From NCBI GenBank assembly GCA_016125355.1, contig WGLX01000040.1:1-64000 (forward strand): a DNA stretch of 64,000 nucleotides. The letters are read 5' to 3'. Origin of the DNA: Actinomycetales bacterium. Its GTDB lineage: Bacteria; Actinomycetota; Actinomycetes; S36-B12. This document shows, piece by piece, positions 59,141 to 64,000 of the stretch (position 1 is the stretch's first letter; every line of letters starts with the position of its first letter). The notes beneath the pieces were generated by a model that saw nothing but the letters and a program-made list of their open reading frames with translations, was not told the origin of the DNA and made no database searches. Made by a program: the position numbers and the translations under genes.

Positions 59141-59788
59141 ATGGCCGCTGAGACCTCACAGACCCTCGACCGGGGGCTGCGCGTCCTCGAGGTGGTGGCT
59201 GGGTCCCCCGATGGGCTCACCGTCACTGAGCTGGCCGCAGCCCTCGGCGTCGGTCGCACGGTCGTCTACCGGCTGGTCGTCACCCTCGAGCAGCATGCCT
59301 TCATCCGGCGATCAGCCGACGGGCGGTGCCGCCTCGGGCTGGGGATGCTGTCGATGGGCCAGCAGGTGCAGCCGGTCGTCCGCGACACGGCCCTGCCGGC
59401 GCTGCGCCTTCTCGCGGATGCGGTCAATGCCACTGCCGTCCTCACCGTGGTCGACGGTCAAGAGGCGTTGTCCGCCGTGGTCGTCGAGCCCACCCGCTCG
59501 GACGTGCACGTCGCCTCGCGGGCGGGGGCCCGCCAGCCGCTGGAGAACTCCGCAGGGGGCCGGGCCATCCTGGCTGCGCGCACCACCGCAGGTCGCCCGC
59601 TTGACCCGCCGTGGGTCATCGCCACGGGCGATGGACCCCAGGGGGCCTACGGCATCGCCGTCCCGGTCCTCGGAGTCCCGGGCCTTGAGGCCAGTGTCGG
59701 CGTCCTTGCACTGCGTGAGCTCAACGACGTCGATGTCGGTCCGCGCGTGGCGCGGGCCGCCGGCGAGATCGCCCGGGCCCTGCGCTGA
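59141..59788 (+). CDS. IclR-family transcriptional regulator
   Basis: 215 residues. The winged helix starts QTLDRGLRVLEVVAGSPDGL, with VTELAAALGVGRTVVYRLVV as recognition region. The ligand domain is shortened: IclR proteins are usually ~250 residues, and the part after LENSAGGRAILAA lacks much of the usual region before GIAVPVLG. It still ends with the VGVLAL strand. The signal and targets are unknown. It follows the HdeD gene and converges on dacB. Confidence 0.87.
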   Translation: MAAETSQTLDRGLRVLEVVAGSPDGLTVTELAAALGVGRTVVYRLVVTLEQHAFIRRSADGRCRLGLGMLSMGQQVQPVVRDTALPALRLLADAVNATAVLTVVDGQEALSAVVVEPTRSDVHVASRAGARQPLENSAGGRAILAARTTAGRPLDPPWVIATGDGPQGAYGIAVPVLGVPGLEASVGVLALRELNDVDVGPRVARAAGEIARALR

Positions 59789-59813
59789 CGGTCCGAAGGC
59801 CGTCGATCCGCCG

Positions 59814-61055
59814 CTAGTTCCAGCAGCCGTTGATGGTGGCCGCCAGGCCGTCGACCGCCTGCCGGGTGTAGATCGGGTAGTACCGCTCGGGGCGGTTGTT
59901 CACGAGGATCGAGAAGATCCGCTCGCCGTCAGCTGACATCGAGATGCCCGACAGGCTGATGGTGTCGTGCAGCGTGCCGGTCTTGGCCCTGATCTCGCCC
60001 TGGGCGCAGCGGGACTGCTTGGTGGTGAAGCGCCCGTAGCGGTCATCGAGGGTTCCGCTCACCCCCGCGATGGGCAGTGCGGTGTCCTCGAACATCACGC
60101 TGAACGGCGCGGGATTGGTCACGCGGGCCACCCGCAGCACGTTGACGAGGAAGCGTGGGCTCACCCGGTCGTTGCGCGACAACCCGCTGCCGTCGAGCAG
60201 TGACATGCCGGTCGGGTCGACCCCCAGGTTGGTCAGCACCGTCTCCGCTGCCTGGCGCGAGCCGGCCCACGTCGTCGGGAAGCCCGAGCCGGCCGCGACC
60301 TGCCGGTACAGCACCTCGGCCACGTTGTTCTCCGAGATGCGAAGCATGACGCGCACAGCGTCGGCCACGGTCGTGCCCTTGGTGGCGGCGATCACGGCGG
60401 CGTCGCCGGCATCCGCTGGGGCGCCCAGCGTCACCGGGTAGCCGAGGGCCGTCAACCGCTTGACGAACACGGCGGCCGCATTGGCGCTGGGGTCCTTGCT
60501 GTAGTCCCAGATCCGCGCGAGGGCATGGACGTTGGACACGACGGAGGGCACATAGCCGGATGGCCACCCCGGCGCGCGTCCGGTGTCCTGGAACAGGTCG
60601 TCGTCCACGTGGACCGTGATGGGCGTTCCTGCGGGCAGGGTGCGGGCCGACTTGTTGGCGAGGCGACGCAGGTCCCGCGTGCTCAGTAGCGGCTCACCAC
60701 CGCCCTCGAGGATGAGCTCTCCAGGGGTCGCGCCGGCCCGGACCCGGGTGACGAACCGGGTATCCGGTCCGAGAGCGCCGAGGGCGTTGAAGGCGGTGAC
60801 GATCTTCATGTTCGATGCGGGCAGCATCGGCCGGTCGCTGGAGTGGTCGCTGATGACCTCACCCGTGGCGGCATCCACGGCGAGGAGCCCGACGGTGTTC
60901 CCGAGCCGCTTGTTCTCGATCCGCTTGCTGATCAGGACGTCGACATGCGGGTCCGGCGCAGCCTGCGAGGCCGGGGCCCAGGCAGCGATGAGGGTGACGG
61001 ACAGGGCGGACGCGAGGGCAGCGGTCAGGTAACGGGGAAGGCGCACGGTACCCAT
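59814..61055 (-). CDS. dacB: D-alanyl-D-alanine carboxypeptidase/endopeptidase (PBP4, DacB type)
   Basis: 413 residues with a signal peptide (ALASALSVTLIAAWAPASQA). The catalytic set is SNMK (Ser81-Lys84), SEN in RISENNVAEVLY, and KTG at 358-360. This order with a long insert between the first two motifs defines S13/PBP4 enzymes, which remove the terminal D-Ala of peptidoglycan stem peptides or cut cross-links. It is divergent from a secreted GH18-type gene, both acting on the cell surface. Confidence 0.93.
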   Translation of the reverse strand: MGTVRLPRYLTAALASALSVTLIAAWAPASQAAPDPHVDVLISKRIENKRLGNTVGLLAVDAATGEVISDHSSDRPMLPASNMKIVTAFNALGALGPDTRFVTRVRAGATPGELILEGGGEPLLSTRDLRRLANKSARTLPAGTPITVHVDDDLFQDTGRAPGWPSGYVPSVVSNVHALARIWDYSKDPSANAAAVFVKRLTALGYPVTLGAPADAGDAAVIAATKGTTVADAVRVMLRISENNVAEVLYRQVAAGSGFPTTWAGSRQAAETVLTNLGVDPTGMSLLDGSGLSRNDRVSPRFLVNVLRVARVTNPAPFSVMFEDTALPIAGVSGTLDDRYGRFTTKQSRCAQGEIRAKTGTLHDTISLSGISMSADGERIFSILVNNRPERYYPIYTRQAVDGLAATINGCWN

Positions 61056-61057
61056 GG

Positions 61058-61110
61058 TGCGACACCCCGGGATCGGGGGCGATGCCCGGGGTCCGACTGG
61101 GCGTGTCGCA
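61058..61110. repeat. Inverted repeats in the dacB/GH18 intergenic region
   Basis: TGCGACAC (61058-61065) and GTGTCGCA (61103-61110) are complementary, and inside them ACCCCGGG (61064-61071) pairs with CCCGGGGT (61085-61092). The structure occupies half of the 111-bp divergent promoter region and could be an operator or a leader hairpin of dacB. Confidence 0.4.
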
Positions 61111-61166
61111 GAATGGAGGGAAATCCCAGACCGTCCTTACTCCACCCACTCCCGAAAGGCTCCGGT

Positions 61167-62975
61167 TTGCGTCGTCTGCTCGCGCTGCTCGTATCGGCAC
61201 TTCTCCTCGGGGGTGTCGTCGCCGTTCCGACTGCCCAGGCGGACGGTCCGGGCCCGAAGCGGATCGTCAGCGGCTGGATCCCCTACTGGATGGCCTCGCC
61301 GAATCACCCCGAGGGAATCAACTCGGCGGTGCAGAACGCCGACCTGTTCACCGACGTGTCCCCGTTCTGGCTCTCGGCGACGGCCAACTCGGGTGGGGGC
61401 GTCAAGGTCGGCTTCAACCCGAACTACGGCAACGGCGCCGCCAACGCGGCGTGGGCCATGCAGCAGCTCAAGGCGGCCGGTCTGATCGTGCTGCCCTCGA
61501 TCGCCGACGGATCGGGTAAGAGGCGCATGGCGTCGACCCTCGCCGATCCCGGACTTCGGGGCCAGCATGTGGCGGACATCGTCAATCTCGTCGTGGCGAA
61601 CGGGTACGACGGGATCGACCTCGACTATGAGACCTTCGCGTTCACGGACGGCTCGTCGACCTGGCGGTCCACCCAGCCGAACTGGACGGCGTTCATCAAC
61701 GAGCTGAGCGCCGCCCTGCACGCCCAGGGCAAGCTGCTTGCGGTCACCATCCCGCCGCCATGCTCGACCGGCGGGACCTGCGGACCCAACTCCGGGTACT
61801 GGGTCTACAACATCGCAGGGATCGCCCCGGCCGCCGACCGCATCCGGATCATGGCGTACGACTACCACGTCGGAGCTGACGGCCCGGTGGCGCCGATGCC
61901 GTGGGTCCGGGCCATCGTCCAGTACTCCGCGAGCGTCATGGACCCTGCCAAGCTGCAGATCGGCGTTCCCACCTACGGGCGGGCCTGGACGCGCAAGAGC
62001 GGCAGCAAGTACATGACGACGGGATCGTGTCCGAGCAGCGGGTCGTCCGCCTACCAGAAGCTCACGGCCAAGGCGTCGGTCAACGACAGCGAGGTCGCCG
62101 GGGTGCTGGCGGCCGCGGGTGTGACCCCCGACCAGGTCCAGTGGTCGGACAGCGACCAGGAGAACTGGGTCTACTACGACAAGAACCTCACGTGGACGGA
62201 CTCCTCGGGGGTCCAGCAGACCTGCACCGCGAAGCGCGTGATGTGGTGGGTCGGACCGCAGGCGGTCCTGGCCCGCACCCAGCTGGTCAGCGAGTTCGGC
62301 CTGAACGCGGCCGCCTTCTGGACGGTCGGCGGGGAGGATCCGGCCCAGTGGCCCATGCTGCGCGGCTACGGCCAGGCGCTGGCCCCGGCCACGACCGACG
62401 TGGCTGCTTCCGGCGTGCCGGTGACCGTCTTCGGGCAACCCGTGACGATCACGGCCACCGCGACCTCGGGGGGCGCTCCCCTCGCAGGCGTTCCCGCTGT
62501 GCTGCAGTTCCGTCCGCAGGGCAAGAAGAAGAAGTTCTCCGACGTCCAGACCGGCACCACGGGTCCCGATGGGGTGGTCGCGTTCCAGGTGGCGCCGACG
62601 GGGACGGGTGACTGGCAGGTCTCGGTACCGGCGGCGGACGCCCGCACGGAGGGGGCGAGTGCGCCGTTCACGACGCAGGTGCAGGCCCTGGTGACGGCCA
62701 CGCCGAAGAGCGTGCGTGTGCCTCGTGGCAAGAAGGTCATCGTCCGTGCGTGGTCACGCCCGGCCATGGCGCGTCAGACCCTGGCCCTGCAGATCCAGCG
62801 GGGCGCGAAGTGGAAGAACGTCGACACGGCCAGGGCGAACGCCAAGGGCCGGGCGCGGCTGATCGCCACGGTGCCGACGAAGAAGGGCAAGTACACCTAC
62901 CGGGTCGTGGCCGTAGGCAAGGGCTCCATCCTGGCGAACGCCTCGACGGAGATCCCCATCCGCGTCACGAGGTAG
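61167..62975 (+). CDS. Secreted glycoside hydrolase family 18 protein
   Basis: 602 residues from TTG 61167 (GAAAGG seven bases before); ATG 61113 further upstream would lengthen the signal region unusually. A signal peptide (LLALLVSALLLGGVVAVPTAQA) is followed by a GH18 barrel (residues ~30-410). The catalytic motif DGIDLDYE is at 148-155, with the acid Glu155, so it should be active on a GlcNAc-containing polymer. Features such as MAYDYHVG and GVPTYGRAW resemble spore-germination/YaaH-like enzymes. Two beta-sandwich-like domains follow (about 415-510 and 515-602). It is a chitinase- or peptidoglycan-hydrolase-like enzyme; the exact substrate is not readable. Confidence 0.87.
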   Translation: MRRLLALLVSALLLGGVVAVPTAQADGPGPKRIVSGWIPYWMASPNHPEGINSAVQNADLFTDVSPFWLSATANSGGGVKVGFNPNYGNGAANAAWAMQQLKAAGLIVLPSIADGSGKRRMASTLADPGLRGQHVADIVNLVVANGYDGIDLDYETFAFTDGSSTWRSTQPNWTAFINELSAALHAQGKLLAVTIPPPCSTGGTCGPNSGYWVYNIAGIAPAADRIRIMAYDYHVGADGPVAPMPWVRAIVQYSASVMDPAKLQIGVPTYGRAWTRKSGSKYMTTGSCPSSGSSAYQKLTAKASVNDSEVAGVLAAAGVTPDQVQWSDSDQENWVYYDKNLTWTDSSGVQQTCTAKRVMWWVGPQAVLARTQLVSEFGLNAAAFWTVGGEDPAQWPMLRGYGQALAPATTDVAASGVPVTVFGQPVTITATATSGGAPLAGVPAVLQFRPQGKKKKFSDVQTGTTGPDGVVAFQVAPTGTGDWQVSVPAADARTEGASAPFTTQVQALVTATPKSVRVPRGKKVIVRAWSRPAMARQTLALQIQRGAKWKNVDTARANAKGRARLIATVPTKKGKYTYRVVAVGKGSILANASTEIPIRVTR

Positions 62976-64000
62976 GGGACAGGCCCAGGGACGAAGCCGG
63001 CAGCTCGAACCACTGGAGGTTCGTGAAATCGGTGGACAGTCCCTCCCGCTCGGTCGCCGAGGCGCCCAGGTCGTCCGGCAGCGACTCCAGGTAGGCGTGG
63101 GCGTCCTCGAGGTATCCGGCCAGGTCCGACTCCGGCGCGCGGTCGTCATGGCGCGGGTAGCGCAGCACGCCCTCGGCGTCGTAGCCCACCTGCGCCAGCC
63201 GCAGCGGCGGCTCGACCGGTCCGTTGCGGTGGTGCCAGCGCCCGGTGGTGGTGTCGAACCGGTACTGGGGCAGCAGCTTCCAGCCGTGGTCCGCGACCAG
63301 GGCCACGGCCGAGACGATGTACTCGAAGACGGCGTCCGAGACGAAGTAGTTGAAGTTGATGCGGACCCAGCCGGGCTTGATGCCCTCGCAGCCGTGCGCG
63401 ATCTCGCGCTCGTACTCATGGGAACGCACGAGGTCGATGCCGAGCAGTCGATGCCCATACGGGCCGGCGCAGGAGCAGCCGCCGCGGGACTGGATGCCGA
63501 AGAGGTCGTTCAGCACCGCGACCACGAAGTTGTGGTGGAGGTAGCGACCCTCCGGCCGGCGGACGACGAAGGACAGGATCGACAGGCGCTCGGCATCGAG
63601 ATTGCCGAGGACCTGGAGGTTCTCGTTGTCATTCCATGCGGTGACGGCGCGCCGGAGGAAGTCGTCCTCGTGGGCCCGGATCACGTCAGTGCCGACCGCC
63701 TCCTTGAGCTGGAACACCAGCCCGGCGCGGATGGACTCGATGATCGCCGGCGTGCCGCCCTCCTCGCGATGGACCGGATCGTCCAGATACCGGTGGTCCT
63801 CGGCGTTCACGTAGGCCACCGTGCCCCCGCCGACGACATCCGGGACCGAGTTGGTCAGCAGCCCGCGCCGCACGATGAGGACGCCCGGGGTACCGGGTCC
63901 GCCGATGAACTTGTGCGGTGACAGGAAGATGGCGTCCTTGTGCGCCAGGGGCAGGTCCTCGCGTCGCGGATTGGCGTCGATGTCGATGTAGGGGCCGGCC
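62965..64000 (-). CDS. Class V aminotransferase / cysteine desulfurase-like protein, N-terminus outside window
   Basis: About 345 C-terminal residues are visible; the frame is open to base 64000. The PLP-binding Lys lies in FLSPHKFIGGPGTPGVLIVR (encoded near 63890-63950), the class V motif. SRGGCSCAGPYGH carries Cys residues at the place of the catalytic-Cys loop of desulfurases. The C-terminal extension is much longer (~150 residues) than in IscS/SufS. Function is either cysteine desulfurase-like or another class V lyase. Its 3' end overlaps the GH18 gene by 11 bp. Confidence 0.82.
   Translation of the reverse strand, partial: AGPYIDIDANPRREDLPLAHKDAIFLSPHKFIGGPGTPGVLIVRRGLLTNSVPDVVGGGTVAYVNAEDHRYLDDPVHREEGGTPAIIESIRAGLVFQLKEAVGTDVIRAHEDDFLRRAVTAWNDNENLQVLGNLDAERLSILSFVVRRPEGRYLHHNFVVAVLNDLFGIQSRGGCSCAGPYGHRLLGIDLVRSHEYEREIAHGCEGIKPGWVRINFNYFVSDAVFEYIVSAVALVADHGWKLLPQYRFDTTTGRWHHRNGPVEPPLRLAQVGYDAEGVLRYPRHDDRAPESDLAGYLEDAHAYLESLPDDLGASATEREGLSTDFTNLQWFELPASSLGLSPTS

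Overview
The window is about 70% GC and almost fully coding. It carries hallmarks of Actinomycetota: a WhiB-family regulator, DUF3039, DUF3107 and DUF4436 proteins, a DUF222-HNH gene, an actinobacterial Tad pilus operon, GTP-dependent PEP carboxykinase, and many genes whose TAnnnT -10 box lies 6-7 nt before an ATG or GTG start (leaderless transcripts). I take it to be the chromosome of a free-living high-GC actinobacterium. The genus cannot be decided from the sequence. No rRNA, tRNA, CRISPR array, complete prophage or insertion sequence was found.

Layout. 1-5.0 kb: end of etfA, then an ethylmalonyl-CoA-pathway operon (ethylmalonyl-CoA mutase, malyl-CoA lyase type protein, acyl-CoA dehydrogenase) and a Nudix hydrolase. 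5.0-11.4 kb: RsbW-like ATPase, ParA-like ATPase, a diguanylate cyclase, a DEAD-box helicase, a ferritin-like protein, DUF3107, a TetR regulator and a hydrolase. 11.5-15.8 kb: Tad pilus operon. 15.8-21.9 kb: prfB, ftsE, ftsX, a DUF4436 protein, smpB, an antisense DUF222-HNH gene and tmRNA (ssrA). 21.9-23.5 kb: a small island at the 3' end of ssrA, flanked by a 12-bp direct repeat, with an autoregulated-looking Phd-like antitoxin gene coupled to an unknown gene. 23.5-33 kb: accessory regulators and enzymes, including a two-component system with a Met-rich secreted protein and a TetR/flavoprotein pair. 33.1-38.7 kb: a signalling and surface block with two diguanylate cyclases (one frameshifted at an 8-base homopolymer), a Nudix hydrolase, an unusual Flp-pilin-like protein with a large Cys-rich C-terminus, and a response regulator with a free HPt-like protein.

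38.8-49.6 kb: acyl-CoA ligase; a minus-strand operon (MFS, S51 peptidase, trmB, aldo/keto reductase, thpR); a CMD-family protein divergent from a CsoR-family repressor followed by copZ-like and copA-like genes; a MalY/PatB aminotransferase; a secreted SGNH hydrolase. 49.7-64 kb: pckG, a lipoprotein, a 78-nt hairpin, argF, whiB, thioredoxin, DUF3039, MFS, a polar amino acid ABC transporter, HdeD, an IclR regulator, PBP4-type carboxypeptidase, a secreted GH18 protein and a truncated class V aminotransferase.

Links between genes. EtfA would take electrons from the acyl-CoA dehydrogenase of the C2-assimilation operon, and PEP carboxykinase would draw C4 acids into gluconeogenesis. The Tad operon, three diguanylate cyclases and the Cys-rich pilin-like protein suggest c-di-GMP-linked surface attachment. 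The CsoR-family protein lacks the copper-binding His, and a similar C-tract/G-tract site lies at the thioredoxin promoter, which suggests thiol or persulfide sensing rather than, or besides, copper control. All functions are read from sequence and recalled family knowledge; no searches were run.
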